This document shows, piece after piece, positions 1-9,099 of a stretch of DNA of 64,000 nucleotides. A program made the position numbers and the translations under genes. The notes beneath the pieces were generated by a model, which had not been told where the DNA came from, made no database searches, and worked only from the letters and a program-made list of their open reading frames with translations. Origin of the DNA: Gammaproteobacteria bacterium (GTDB lineage Bacteria; Pseudomonadota; Gammaproteobacteria; Pseudomonadales; Oleiphilaceae); the NCBI GenBank assembly GCA_002747055.1, contig PDSQ01000029.1, positions 1-64,000 of the forward strand. Direction: 5' to 3'. Position 1 is the stretch's first letter, and every line of letters starts with the position of its first letter.

Positions 1-852
1 CGACTTTGCCAGGCTGACCGTCAATCCCGGAACGGCATATCGCTCCAAATAGTGCTTAAGCCAGGGAGAATGGCAAACCAACACTGTTTTCATCCCCGCC
101 GCACACCAACGTTTCGCCAACTCCAACGCCAACATGGTCTTACCTGTGCCTGCACCGCCTGAACAAATCACCCGAGAATTGGCCTCAATAGCATCGACCC
201 ACTTCAACTGATCCTCGGTTAATCTAACAATCCGAGCTTCAACGTCATGCACTGAAACATGCAATGGCACCACGGCTTCGAAATCAGGTCGAAGAAATTG
301 CTGCAGTGCTTTCAACTGCGAGGGACTCGCGGCGGGTTTTTTGGCATCTTTGGCGCACCAATGCCGAATGAATCGCTCCAGCCATTTTTCAAACTGCCGG
401 AAGTCTCTGCCATCCGCGAGAACAGCACGGTCCCACTCCGCGCTGTCGGGAAGTCGATCGACATCCGGCATAACGACGCCGTAACCGATGACAAAGGCTT
501 TTGATAGTATTTCAGGCAGCCTATGGCTTAAACCATGCATTGCCCCCTCGGCCTGCTTGAAGGGTGACTCTCGCAATCGATCGGTTTCACCGTACCGATT
601 CGTCGTTTCCCAGACCCCATTATGGCAGGATACGCTACCGCCTTTGACTTCTATTACAAAGAGACCTTCCGGCCCACATAGTACAAAGTCGATTTCTCCA
701 AATCTCTTATGCTCATGGCGCGGAAGGTTAAGTGAATGCATGGCGTACCAGCCATTCTGATCCGGCCTGGAAAAAGCGACGCGCAACTGGTCGAATAGAC
801 GTATTTCCGCATGACTGCCAGTATCGAGAGGCTGGCTGGGAATCATCCGCAT
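1..852 (-). CDS. NERD-domain SF1 helicase, 3' end beyond the window
   Basis: The first 284 codons are present and the gene runs off the left edge. The N-terminal part is a nuclease-related domain (NERD): the motif GEIDFVL at residues 52-58 and IEVKGG at 67-72 supply the acidic and ExK residues typical of that fold. A Walker A motif, SGGAGTGKT, lies at 231-239 and is preceded by a Q-motif-like LTEDQLKWVD, so an SF1 helicase core should follow. It is the last visible gene of the drmA-like operon. Its start overlaps the preceding stop: ATG at 852 has GGAGAGG seven bases upstream, and an alternative ATG at 846 forms an ATGA overlap. NERD-helicases are recurrent in phage-defence and DNA-processing loci. 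Whether this one is an active nuclease cannot be told from the sequence. Confidence 0.85.
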   Translation of the reverse strand, partial: MRMIPSQPLDTGSHAEIRLFDQLRVAFSRPDQNGWYAMHSLNLPRHEHKRFGEIDFVLCGPEGLFVIEVKGGSVSCHNGVWETTNRYGETDRLRESPFKQAEGAMHGLSHRLPEILSKAFVIGYGVVMPDVDRLPDSAEWDRAVLADGRDFRQFEKWLERFIRHWCAKDAKKPAASPSQLKALQQFLRPDFEAVVPLHVSVHDVEARIVRLTEDQLKWVDAIEANSRVICSGGAGTGKTMLALELAKRWCAAGMKTVLVCHSPWLKHYLERYAVPGLTVSLAKS

Positions 853-2471
853 GAGGAGTCCTCTCCAGTTGTTAGCTGTTTATCATCCTGCAACGTTACA
901 AGCTGGTTGCGCACGCTGGATTCAAGCTCAGCGCCTATCGGTGGCCACTGCCCTAAACACTGCAAAAATTTGCTCGTATCCAGTTCTTCCGAAACACTCT
1001 TTACCCTGCCGGGCAACACCACCTGCAAGCCTTTGCGTTCAAAGCTTTCAGCTAAATCACTGCCCGCCAGAGTGATGCGCGTCTGAAAACAATCGTTCCA
1101 ATCGCATTCGCGTGCGAGTTCTGCGGCCACATCTCGCCTCGTAGCGCCCCAACCACCGCTTGCTGCCGTAAAAAGCTCGCGCAGGGGCTTCGGGCGCGGC
1201 GGCGGATCAATGGCAAAGCCTTCGCCCCGTTTGCGATGCTCGGCATCTGCCACCCGAAAAGACACATAGGCAGACAGATCTAAGCCCCTAAGTTCCCTGG
1301 GGAACTGCACCCAGCCATCACGTACACCAAACAGGATTGCCGCGAGAATATACTCGGCATCACTCAATAAAGGGTGTGAAAACTCCAGCAAATCCGTGCA
1401 ATGCTCACGCAAACAAAACAAAAGTAAAGGTCTCGATAAAGGCCCCTTGTGCCTCTCAAACAGCTCCGATATCGATCCTCCTCCCAGGCCAAGACAGCCT
1501 CGCATATCAGAGATCAGTCGTTGCAAACGCGGCCGAAATTCCGTTTCCTGCAGCAGGTCAAGTTGATTCTCCAGGTAAGCGAGCGCCACGTCGATGGGTG
1601 TTTGCGGAGGTTGCTGTGTTTGCGCATCAAGCAGCGATTGAATAACGCCCCAAAACAGCCGGGCGCGAGTGTCTGCTTGCTCGGATATCTCCCCCCCGTC
1701 CATCCAGTTAGGAAGCTCAGCCAGCACGCGATCACTTTGGATTAGATCACTGTCTTTGCCATCAACGTCTCGAGTTACCCACTGAAAGACCGCGAGTCCC
1801 AGATCACTGCGATTGGCAACGTGGTAAAGCATCGCGAGTACGCCGCCAAGCGCCTGCCCAAAAGCGGGTGAATTATCACTATCACCCTTAAACAAAGAAT
1901 TTTGTTTAGACTGTTTTGACCATGGTATTTCTTTACTGGAGGAAAACAGTGATTCTGCAATCTGAATCCGGTACGTGGACAAATCTACGTTCGAAACATC
2001 GTTGGCAGAACTCTCGAACGCTTTCCGATCTTCGCTTGAACAAAAATTGACGCTCAATAACAGATTTAACGGTAAAGGCGCACGAACAAGCAGTGCAATG
2101 TCATCTTTGCGCTTTCTTGCAGTTGGTGAGGTGACATTCCGTATACTTCCATCCTTTGATAACATTCGTGTAGAACCAGACAGTTCCCTCAAATCAAAAG
2201 ATGCGATACATGGCAGCAAATGCTGACGTTCGCTGGTAGCCTGATTCAAAACGTCAGCTGGTACCTCAACCTTGTCACGGAATAACGGAATCCAGCCCGG
2301 ATAGACACTCAGTGGATCAGAATAGTACTTACCTCGAAAACCTGCGGGGCCCATTACCATGCCAGCGGCCAGCATATAGAGCATATTTTGATGGTTGGTT
2401 AGCAAGTGCCACTTGAGTGGCGGCTTGCGTCGACGTCGCGGCTTCTTTGAAGTATCTATTTTTGTCGTCAT
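843..2471 (-). CDS. Unknown 542-residue protein in the DISARM-like operon
   Basis: I do not recognise this family. The protein opens with a strongly basic tail (KKPRRRRKPPLKWH, about residues 9-22), which could contact nucleic acid. A short hydrophobic stretch follows (MLYMLAAGMVMGPAGF, about 30-45). The remainder is a soluble-looking mixed sequence with no Walker, nuclease, methyltransferase or HKD motif that I can see. ATG at 2471 lies three bases after the stop of the SF1 helicase gene, and its TGA overlaps the start of the NERD-helicase, so it is almost certainly co-translated with the four neighbouring nucleic-acid enzymes. It could be a structural or specificity subunit of the complex, or an effector; this is inference from position only. 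Confidence 0.8.
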   Translation of the reverse strand: MTTKIDTSKKPRRRRKPPLKWHLLTNHQNMLYMLAAGMVMGPAGFRGKYYSDPLSVYPGWIPLFRDKVEVPADVLNQATSERQHLLPCIASFDLRELSGSTRMLSKDGSIRNVTSPTARKRKDDIALLVRAPLPLNLLLSVNFCSSEDRKAFESSANDVSNVDLSTYRIQIAESLFSSSKEIPWSKQSKQNSLFKGDSDNSPAFGQALGGVLAMLYHVANRSDLGLAVFQWVTRDVDGKDSDLIQSDRVLAELPNWMDGGEISEQADTRARLFWGVIQSLLDAQTQQPPQTPIDVALAYLENQLDLLQETEFRPRLQRLISDMRGCLGLGGGSISELFERHKGPLSRPLLLFCLREHCTDLLEFSHPLLSDAEYILAAILFGVRDGWVQFPRELRGLDLSAYVSFRVADAEHRKRGEGFAIDPPPRPKPLRELFTAASGGWGATRRDVAAELARECDWNDCFQTRITLAGSDLAESFERKGLQVVLPGRVKSVSEELDTSKFLQCLGQWPPIGAELESSVRNQLVTLQDDKQLTTGEDSSCG

Positions 2472-2474
2472 GGC

Positions 2475-3647
2475 CTACTTCCTGACAAGGATAGATGGAT
2501 CGGTGGGCAGTAATCCCTCCACAACGGGGCAAGTATTACCTGTACGTAACAGAATGACCTGCTCTCGGGCGCGCGCCACCATCACATAAAACCGTGCCTT
2601 GAGTGCATAAAGATCGGATTTGGGTTGGTGCTGGTCGATATCAGCCAAGATAACGGTGTCGAACTCCAGGCCTTTGCAGGACTGGGCGTTTATGATCATG
2701 ACTCCGCCCTGACTGAAGTCCGGTAAGTCCTGCTGACCAGAGACAAAAGTCTGGATCGAGGGCTTTTCATTGTCCAGCCTTGGATTCGCTTGATTCAACG
2801 CATCAATGAATTTCTCTCGCACCTGATTATTTGGTGTAATGATACCTAGTAGCTTGCGTGGGCTACGATCCTGCAACTGGAGGATGGTGTTGGCAAGTGG
2901 CGAAAGCGTTTCCTCGTCATATGTCAGTAACTCCGGCATTGCTGCAGAAGGCAGTAGTTCGGGAAGACTCGGCCTTGGGCTGGCAGGGTCTGCAGGATAA
3001 AAATGCTGGGCAAGCAGAGCGATAGGACGTGTGTTGCGATAGTTCGCCTTAAGCTCTAACGTATCCCCTGGCTCGATCGCCAATATGTTTTCAATATCTT
3101 GGCGTGAACTGCACTTGTCAGGGTGGATTTGCTGATTTTGATCGGCCGCCACATAAAAATTTTCGAAGCCTAGAGAGACAAGTGTTTGATAAAAAGCGGG
3201 CGGCATATCTTGCCCCTCATCGATAACTAAAAATTGATCGCTTTTAATTTCGATATTGTCCAGAGATTGCACCCTATTCTTGACGGCATCCCAATCTATT
3301 GGCCGATAGCCTCCAGCGTTTTCATCCATGGTAGGAACGCACTTAAGGTGTTCCTTTATAATTGACCGGATCCATTTATCCCACGTATAACTATATAAAC
3401 GCTCATTGCTTCCGAAAAGATATCGATTTGATTGATCTAACAGATGATTGTAGACAAGAGTCTTGTAGACCTTGCTTTTCTCGGAGAGTCGTCTTGCTCG
3501 CAATAAAGCCACGACTGATTTTCCAGTACCAGGGCCGCCAATAATCAGGTGTTGCCCCTCCATTGGCAGCGCCAGCGCCTCATCCTGATCCTTGTTTAAC
3601 TCGTGAATACCGGGAAGACTGAATTTTCGGGTGCGATCAATGGGCAT
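2475..3647 (-). CDS. Compact UvrD-like SF1 helicase/ATPase
   Basis: A 390-residue SF1 ATPase with all core motifs in order: Q-motif (NKDQDEAL, about 18-25), Walker A GGPGTGKS (37-44), Walker B DEGQD (143-147), motif III around AADQNQQI (168-174), motif IV ANYRNTRP (201-208), motif V SCKGLEFDTV (323-332) and motif VI VARAREQ (357-363). It is about half the length of UvrD or Rep and lacks room for large 1B/2B insertions. It is therefore a minimal translocase rather than a repair UvrD. The gene starts two bases after the DrmB-like stop and ends three bases before the 542-residue gene. The setting suggests a motor within a defence complex. Classical DISARM carries no such separate SF1 gene next to drmB. 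Confidence 0.88.
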   Translation of the reverse strand: MPIDRTRKFSLPGIHELNKDQDEALALPMEGQHLIIGGPGTGKSVVALLRARRLSEKSKVYKTLVYNHLLDQSNRYLFGSNERLYSYTWDKWIRSIIKEHLKCVPTMDENAGGYRPIDWDAVKNRVQSLDNIEIKSDQFLVIDEGQDMPPAFYQTLVSLGFENFYVAADQNQQIHPDKCSSRQDIENILAIEPGDTLELKANYRNTRPIALLAQHFYPADPASPRPSLPELLPSAAMPELLTYDEETLSPLANTILQLQDRSPRKLLGIITPNNQVREKFIDALNQANPRLDNEKPSIQTFVSGQQDLPDFSQGGVMIINAQSCKGLEFDTVILADIDQHQPKSDLYALKARFYVMVARAREQVILLRTGNTCPVVEGLLPTDPSILVRK

Positions 3648-3649
3648 GT

Positions 3650-5473
3650 TTAACTTATTCCAAAGAAAGAGGGCAAACCGTTGGCGGCATCGCCCTTGAC
3701 GAAGCCGCGATCCAGCAAAGTATTGCCGTATTCGCAGGCAGGTTCGGGCACCAGTGCGCAGCCATGGCAGGCAGCGCGGTTCAGCAAGCCTGGTCCTTGA
3801 CCTTCATGCTCACTGCAAACCGGGTCAAGCGAACACCAGCGTGAGTGCTCCAGCGCCCGATTCAGGATGCCCAGAAAACGCCGAGGTTCACTCAGTTCCG
3901 CCAACCCCCCCAACGAACCGGCAATATCGGGAACGGCGACATGAATCAGAATACCAGCCATCGGCTCTGGCGCGTTGGCACAGTAAATTCGTTCGATTAA
4001 CGATGCCGCTGGATAGCCCCCCTCGAACTCGATTTGCCGGATCAACAAATGTGACAGCGTGTGCAATAACATAAAGCGTGTGGTCAATGGGTTAGGGGCA
4101 TCGCGACCGGACTCGGAAAACCGGGGAAGTAATTGGTTCAACCGCGAAACAACCGCCGGTGTTTGCTCCCACACTTTGAGCCTGCTTTCATCAAGCGCCA
4201 GGAAAATACCCTCACCATAAAGTTCTACAGCCGGTAACCAGTCAGATGTTCCAACGATGTCTGGCGGTATCGTTTCCTCTCCTCCCAAGCGAGTAAACCC
4301 CTTGAACACTTTTACCGCCTTGAGACGATCTACACGGACAAGATGACGAACGCTCTTTACTATTTCCTGTTCATCAGTGCTCAGTTCGAAAGACATTCCA
4401 AGGTGACGCCACTCCTCACTTTTGTGGTAAGTGACCAGATCTTCATCCTCGCGCTGATCAGGCAGTACCTCCAGGAATGCCTTAAACTCGTTTTCGCGCA
4501 ATTGTCCAGGCGTAAGGTTCTCGCCATACAGGGGATAGCCGCTGGCAAGATCAGCGAGTGCGGTTTCGATATCTTCAATACTACAACGATATGCCGTCGC
4601 CAGTTTATTCATGGCGCTTTTCCTGGCCAATGGTGTTCGTGCTTCGTCTATACGACTTCGGTCACCGGAATTGCGGTACAGGCGGTCCACCACCGTTCCC
4701 TTACGCACACGGGATTCCGGTGGAATGACCAGTACAGACTCAGCGATGGGCGCATAAACCCGCGTATCATTGATCGTCAGTACCTGCGCGAGAACTTGTT
4801 CACCCTCCTGCCCTTGCTCTATTGGAGGAACTGAATCGTCTTTGGTCCATGGCTGCATCCGGCCTTGGCCGAAGTTTAGTCGCTCATCACCACGAAACCG
4901 CGTTCCAGTGCCACAGGCGCGACATTGCAATATGCGGTCTTCATAGCCACGTTCAATCAGCTGTAATTGATTTTTTACTTTGCAGTTACGTTGAGATGGA
5001 TCTCGTGCATCCTTGTGCGCGAGATAATGCCATGGCACGTCGGAAAGATACCCCTTTGGATGAACCAACACCCAAGTCACCTGCTCCAGCTTTGGATTGC
5101 GCTTGCAACCTTGATAGCGACAAGCGGGTTCATCATCGGCCTGGTAGTCTTTCCATAGCCAACGATACATGGAGCCGCAGGAAGCACAGCGGATCCATGA
5201 GGGGAATCTCGTCGCCGGTACACAGGTGCCATCTACCTGGCCTTTCGCCAGTTTTTTTGCCACGGGCGGCTCGCGCAGTTGCTCCTCCAGTCCCAGTGCA
5301 GCGCGAACGCGTTCCACATAGGGAATCCGCTTGCCAGCACTAACGCCTTGGCGATCCGTCCATTGACGGGTATCCTGAACGACCACAAGCCCGCTCGCTC
5401 CACGAACAATCGCCCCTACGCCACTGTAGCTGAGCAAATGTGACAGGCGTATCGGTATCAGTTCATTAACCAT
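3650..5473 (-). CDS. drmB: DrmB-like DUF1998 protein
   Basis: A 607-residue protein of the DrmB (DUF1998) type, a DISARM core component that acts with the DrmA helicase. The start (NELIPIRLSHLLSYSGVGAI) is characteristic of DrmB. Cysteine pairs that could bind zinc occur at CASCG (96-100), CRYQGC shortly after, and CRACG near 186. The C-terminal third carries the DUF1998 signature, including LLHTLSHLLI and then GSLGGL. It ends with further cysteines (CSLDPVC, CHGC, CEYG). The gene begins three bases after the drmA-like stop, which indicates translational coupling. In DISARM, DrmA and DrmB form a complex that loads on DNA; the same role is inferred here. The identification rests on sequence pattern and synteny, not on a database search. 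Confidence 0.85.
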   Translation of the reverse strand: MVNELIPIRLSHLLSYSGVGAIVRGASGLVVVQDTRQWTDRQGVSAGKRIPYVERVRAALGLEEQLREPPVAKKLAKGQVDGTCVPATRFPSWIRCASCGSMYRWLWKDYQADDEPACRYQGCKRNPKLEQVTWVLVHPKGYLSDVPWHYLAHKDARDPSQRNCKVKNQLQLIERGYEDRILQCRACGTGTRFRGDERLNFGQGRMQPWTKDDSVPPIEQGQEGEQVLAQVLTINDTRVYAPIAESVLVIPPESRVRKGTVVDRLYRNSGDRSRIDEARTPLARKSAMNKLATAYRCSIEDIETALADLASGYPLYGENLTPGQLRENEFKAFLEVLPDQREDEDLVTYHKSEEWRHLGMSFELSTDEQEIVKSVRHLVRVDRLKAVKVFKGFTRLGGEETIPPDIVGTSDWLPAVELYGEGIFLALDESRLKVWEQTPAVVSRLNQLLPRFSESGRDAPNPLTTRFMLLHTLSHLLIRQIEFEGGYPAASLIERIYCANAPEPMAGILIHVAVPDIAGSLGGLAELSEPRRFLGILNRALEHSRWCSLDPVCSEHEGQGPGLLNRAACHGCALVPEPACEYGNTLLDRGFVKGDAANGLPSFFGIS

Positions 5474-5476
5474 AAT

Positions 5477-8400
5477 TTATCGCGCCTTAAGCAGGGCGGT
5501 GTTTTCGACATTGCGAAGCGACTGTAAAATTGGCCACAGGCCAGGAATTCGATCATGATGGTTGTACAGCAGACGGTCGCGTCCATTGTCCTTTTCAGGG
5601 ACTTGATACTCTAATTGCCTTCTAGCTAACCGGCAACGCTCGACCTCACGTTGCCAATCAGCAACGAGTGTATCGATATGCCTGCCTACCTTATCGGCCT
5701 GATCGGGTGCCGACTGTGAACAGCGGATCTTGAGTTGTTCAACGGCTTTTGCGACATACGGATTGTGGGGGTCAAAATCGGCTGCCGTACCGTTGTTCAA
5801 CAACCCAAATCCACCGTGTCGCATCACAATAACCAGCGCCGCTGGCAGAGCCCGCAAACGCGCCTGACAGGTGTAAGGCGTAACGCTGGTGGGCTCGACG
5901 AAACGGTAGAAAGCTTCGTGGTAAGGGCGGAAACTCTCATAGTGTGACAGGCTCCGCGCCTGATCACGATAATAGTTGGCAAACACCACACCAGGTGCCT
6001 CACTTCGCCCCACGCGACTGCTGGCCTGAATATATTCCGCGGTGGTCAGCGGTTGACCATTGATAATCATCAGTGCCAACCTAGCCACATCAAGCCCAAC
6101 CGAGATCATACTGGTGGCCAGCACGGCATCCAGGCAGCCGTCCTCTTCACGCGGTTTACTCAAGCGAACAAAAATCTCCGCATTCTGCGCAGCCGTCTGT
6201 CGGCTGGTAAGCTGTGCAATGCACGGCGTCGAGCGTGGTTGTCGCTCCGCTTTTTCGTGTTCCTGGGCCTGCTCGTCCGTTACACCAGACAACAATCGCA
6301 TGAAATCTCGCACATCGCTCGTAAAAGCCGTGTGACTGTTCCCTACGCCTTGAAGGCTACCATGGTACACGACCTGAGTCCACCAGGCATCGAGCAGTTC
6401 GGACTCGTGCACATCATCCTCAAACAAGGCGTACGGAGCTGTCAGCAATGCTGCTGCCAGCGGCGCCAGGCATTGCTTACGGTTAAGCAACGGTGCCAGA
6501 TAGCCTACGTATATTCGACCCGGACGCTGATCAAGAGGCACCGTACGGGCGAAATAAGCATCGTCACAGTTCAACCCTGGCGGTGGAAACACAGCAACGT
6601 CGCGTCCGTACAGGCTTTTCACCTGTTGATTCGCCATCCGGATAGTGGCAGTCGATGCGATGTACTTCGGATACACGCCTCGCAATTGAAGTACGGTGTC
6701 TATGGCGGCTTCGTAAAGACCCGCCACCGAACCCAGCGCGCTGGCAATCAGGTGCAGTTCGTCCTGGATGATGAGTTCTGGAGGTCGATGCTGGGAGCCC
6801 CCAAAAAACGCATTGGCACGCGCTTCCCAGGCCAGCCTCGCAAATTTATCCACTGTCGCAACCAACATGGTCGGGGGCTCTGCATACAGAGCTTCATCAA
6901 CAACATTACAAGGCAGCACACCATCGGGGGAGGCGCCAAAGCCGCAATCCGAATTCCGGCAGAGGAAATGGAAATACTTCCCGGTGCTGTCATAGTTACG
7001 GTCAGCCTTGAAGTCATCTCCGCACCAGGGGCAGCGATCGAGCACCAGTTCGGGTTTTTCGTTGCCAGCCATCGCCTTTTTTACAAGTTCAGCTGCTTTC
7101 TGCAGGGTGTTGGGGCATGTGGCCTCTCCCACCCACATCCCTATGGTAATCGGCGCAGAACCGAGGTCGCTTCGCTGACGCCGGATCAACTCCAACGCAC
7201 AGATTAGGCGCGTGGCGCGTATAAACTGATCACGGGTCAACAGACGCAGTGTATAGCGCATCAGAATAGTCGTTCCGTTACCGGCATCAGGATGACGAAG
7301 ACGTCTCAGCCCTATCTGAAATGCGATCAGACCAAGATAGGCTTCGGTTTTTCCACCGCCCGTTGGAAACCAGATCAAGTCAACCGTATCACGAAATTCG
7401 CTGTCCTCTACTGCCGTCGATTCCAGCGTGGTTAACAAAAAAGCCAACTGAAACGGGCGCCAGCGATAAGCATCGTCGGCACGGAGTTTACCCTGAATAC
7501 AATCATGCTGACGCATCTGCTCCAACATGGCGCGATGGGCCAAGGCAAAGGCCAGTCTTACCTGGGCGTCGTTACCTAGCGAGCACAAGCTCGCTCGCAT
7601 GCGCGAAACGACTGTGTTCATGCGCTCGACCATACGGCTTGCGGCCGCACGATCATCAGCGGAAAGCCCCGAGATACTGCTCTGCTGGCCGACAACCCAA
7701 CCCGCGTATCCGCCGATGAAATCGTTCAACTCTGGCAGTAGGGTTGCATGGGCATTGTCGATGCTGGCCAGTCTCGCCAGGGACAACACAGAGTCGTCCC
7801 CCGAAGCAGTATCTGCGGTCATCTGCGGAACCTCCACCGCTGGCATCGTTTCGGAGCGCAGTTCACCCACCCTTCCGTCCTTCACTTCCCAATTGGCGGC
7901 ACAACCATGCCCAATGGCGTAGATATGCCGGTGGGCATATTGAAGTTCGATTTCCTGTTCTTCCTGATCCAGCAGGCTTCGGTCGACGCGGGGATATACA
8001 CCAACATCGCCGGCGTCGATAACGCAGCGGAGGCTGGCCTCGAACAGGGTTTTTTCCGCACGTTCATAGACATACTCTCTGCCCGTCGCGCTATCTGCAA
8101 GCTCTTGTGCATTGCAAAGGGAAACGGTGACGATCCAGCCATCGGCGAAGCGCCGCCACTGAACATCGAGGTGTGCCTTGTCACCCAAGCTTGAAAAGCG
8201 CTGACGTTGATCTTTTCCGGGGCAGGTTATATTCTTGAATTCCTCATCATCTCCTCGTTCAGAAACCAGCTCCCTACGTATCCAGGTATTCTTATACTGT
8301 CCTTGCTCATCGCGTTCCATGTATTCGTAACTGACGGCGCGGGTCAACACTTGAAAGCAAATATCCGCTCCCTTGACAAAGAACGAGAAACCAAGCGACG

Positions 8401-8668
8401 AAGGCGGAATATAACGTCGCACAGTGGCAGGCTCGGCTACGCTTTCACCCCCGACCTCGGTGACACCCTCTACATCATCGAGATCTTCGCTGGCGGGATC
8501 TATACCCTCACCCCATTTCGATGCAGGATAAAGCACACCGCAGGGAAAACGCTCCGTTGGCAGCACCTTGTGTATATCAAAGCCATCCCTCTTCGCCTTG
8601 GGTGGACCAACCAGTTGCTGACGCACCCAGTCGATCAGTTGCTTTCGTGGTTCCGCGAACATTGTCAT
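5477..8668 (-). CDS. drmA: DrmA-like SF2 helicase, first gene of the defence operon
   Basis: A 1063-residue SF2 helicase matching DrmA of DISARM in length, N-terminal pattern (RKQLIDWVRQQLVGP, then LPTERFPCGVLYP) and partner gene. Motifs: Walker A FPTGGGKT (434-441), Walker B variant DELH (636-639), motif III ASTATI (671-676), motif V ATSMISVGLD (851-860) and motif VI QASSRVGRS (881-889). A probable zinc-binding insertion with CPWCG (546-550) and CRNSDCGFG (570-578) sits between motifs I and II. DrmA proteins are ATP-dependent DNA translocases that bar unmodified incoming DNA. Here it leads a five-gene minus-strand operon with junctions of a few bases. ATG at 8668 is used, with ATG 8662 as a second possibility. 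Confidence 0.88.
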   Translation of the reverse strand: MTMFAEPRKQLIDWVRQQLVGPPKAKRDGFDIHKVLPTERFPCGVLYPASKWGEGIDPASEDLDDVEGVTEVGGESVAEPATVRRYIPPSSLGFSFFVKGADICFQVLTRAVSYEYMERDEQGQYKNTWIRRELVSERGDDEEFKNITCPGKDQRQRFSSLGDKAHLDVQWRRFADGWIVTVSLCNAQELADSATGREYVYERAEKTLFEASLRCVIDAGDVGVYPRVDRSLLDQEEQEIELQYAHRHIYAIGHGCAANWEVKDGRVGELRSETMPAVEVPQMTADTASGDDSVLSLARLASIDNAHATLLPELNDFIGGYAGWVVGQQSSISGLSADDRAAASRMVERMNTVVSRMRASLCSLGNDAQVRLAFALAHRAMLEQMRQHDCIQGKLRADDAYRWRPFQLAFLLTTLESTAVEDSEFRDTVDLIWFPTGGGKTEAYLGLIAFQIGLRRLRHPDAGNGTTILMRYTLRLLTRDQFIRATRLICALELIRRQRSDLGSAPITIGMWVGEATCPNTLQKAAELVKKAMAGNEKPELVLDRCPWCGDDFKADRNYDSTGKYFHFLCRNSDCGFGASPDGVLPCNVVDEALYAEPPTMLVATVDKFARLAWEARANAFFGGSQHRPPELIIQDELHLIASALGSVAGLYEAAIDTVLQLRGVYPKYIASTATIRMANQQVKSLYGRDVAVFPPPGLNCDDAYFARTVPLDQRPGRIYVGYLAPLLNRKQCLAPLAAALLTAPYALFEDDVHESELLDAWWTQVVYHGSLQGVGNSHTAFTSDVRDFMRLLSGVTDEQAQEHEKAERQPRSTPCIAQLTSRQTAAQNAEIFVRLSKPREEDGCLDAVLATSMISVGLDVARLALMIINGQPLTTAEYIQASSRVGRSEAPGVVFANYYRDQARSLSHYESFRPYHEAFYRFVEPTSVTPYTCQARLRALPAALVIVMRHGGFGLLNNGTAADFDPHNPYVAKAVEQLKIRCSQSAPDQADKVGRHIDTLVADWQREVERCRLARRQLEYQVPEKDNGRDRLLYNHHDRIPGLWPILQSLRNVENTALLKAR

Positions 8669-8718
8669 TACACTTCTATCCGATCCTATGCTGCCGCCTC
8701 AAACACTACTGGCTCGTC

Positions 8719-8746
8719 GTTATCGCTCTCCCCAAACGGCTTTCAA
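8719..8746 (-). promoter_or_regulatory. Putative sigma-70 promoter of the drmA operon
   Basis: Read on the minus strand, TTGAAA (8746-8741) is followed after 16 bases by GATAAC (8724-8719). These match five and four of the six consensus positions. The predicted start falls about 45 bases before the drmA-like ATG. It is a visual match only. Confidence 0.35.
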
Positions 8747-8989
8747 CCGGCTGATACAATGAGCCTGGATGACCGCCTCGGTCATATCACCTTTTTGTTA
8801 CTAACTTGTTTATTTTTACACAATATTGCCGTATCCCCACCAGTATTACCATCATTAGTTCCCTTATCAGCCAAGTCAAACGTAAGGTGCCCACGAAGAA
8901 AGGCACTCCTAGCAGTGGTGTCATTGGTGAGAGGTAGCGGCACTGGCGAGGCCCTAGCGAAAAAATTGCAAAAAGGCAGTAATTATTAA

Positions 8990-9015
8990 CCTAAAATCCG
9001 CAGTAGGATTTTAGG
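8990..9015. repeat. Perfect 10-bp inverted repeat between the defence operon and the next gene
   Basis: CCTAAAATCC (8990-8999) and GGATTTTAGG (9006-9015) are exact reverse complements around a six-base loop. There is no T-run, so a simple terminator is unlikely. It could be an operator or a junction mark. The rest of 8669-9099 shows only the two putative promoters and no credible gene. Confidence 0.6.
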
Positions 9016-9057
9016 ATTATCCTAGCAAAGAGCGCACACAGCTCCAACATAATCCAC

Positions 9058-9063
9058 TATAAT
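9058..9063 (+). promoter_or_regulatory. Consensus -10 box before the fatty-acid hydroxylase gene
   Basis: An exact TATAAT lies 37 bases before the ATG at 9100. The position 17 bases upstream (CACACA) is a poor -35. A GGGAG ribosome-binding site follows at 9089-9093. Confidence 0.4.
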
Positions 9064-9099
9064 GGGCTTTGAATTGCGTTTAAACGAACCGGGAGTCGC

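Noticed and set aside
6053..7207. 384-codon plus-strand frame inside drmA
   Set aside because: It is antisense to the DrmA helicase motifs and shows no family pattern; a shadow frame.
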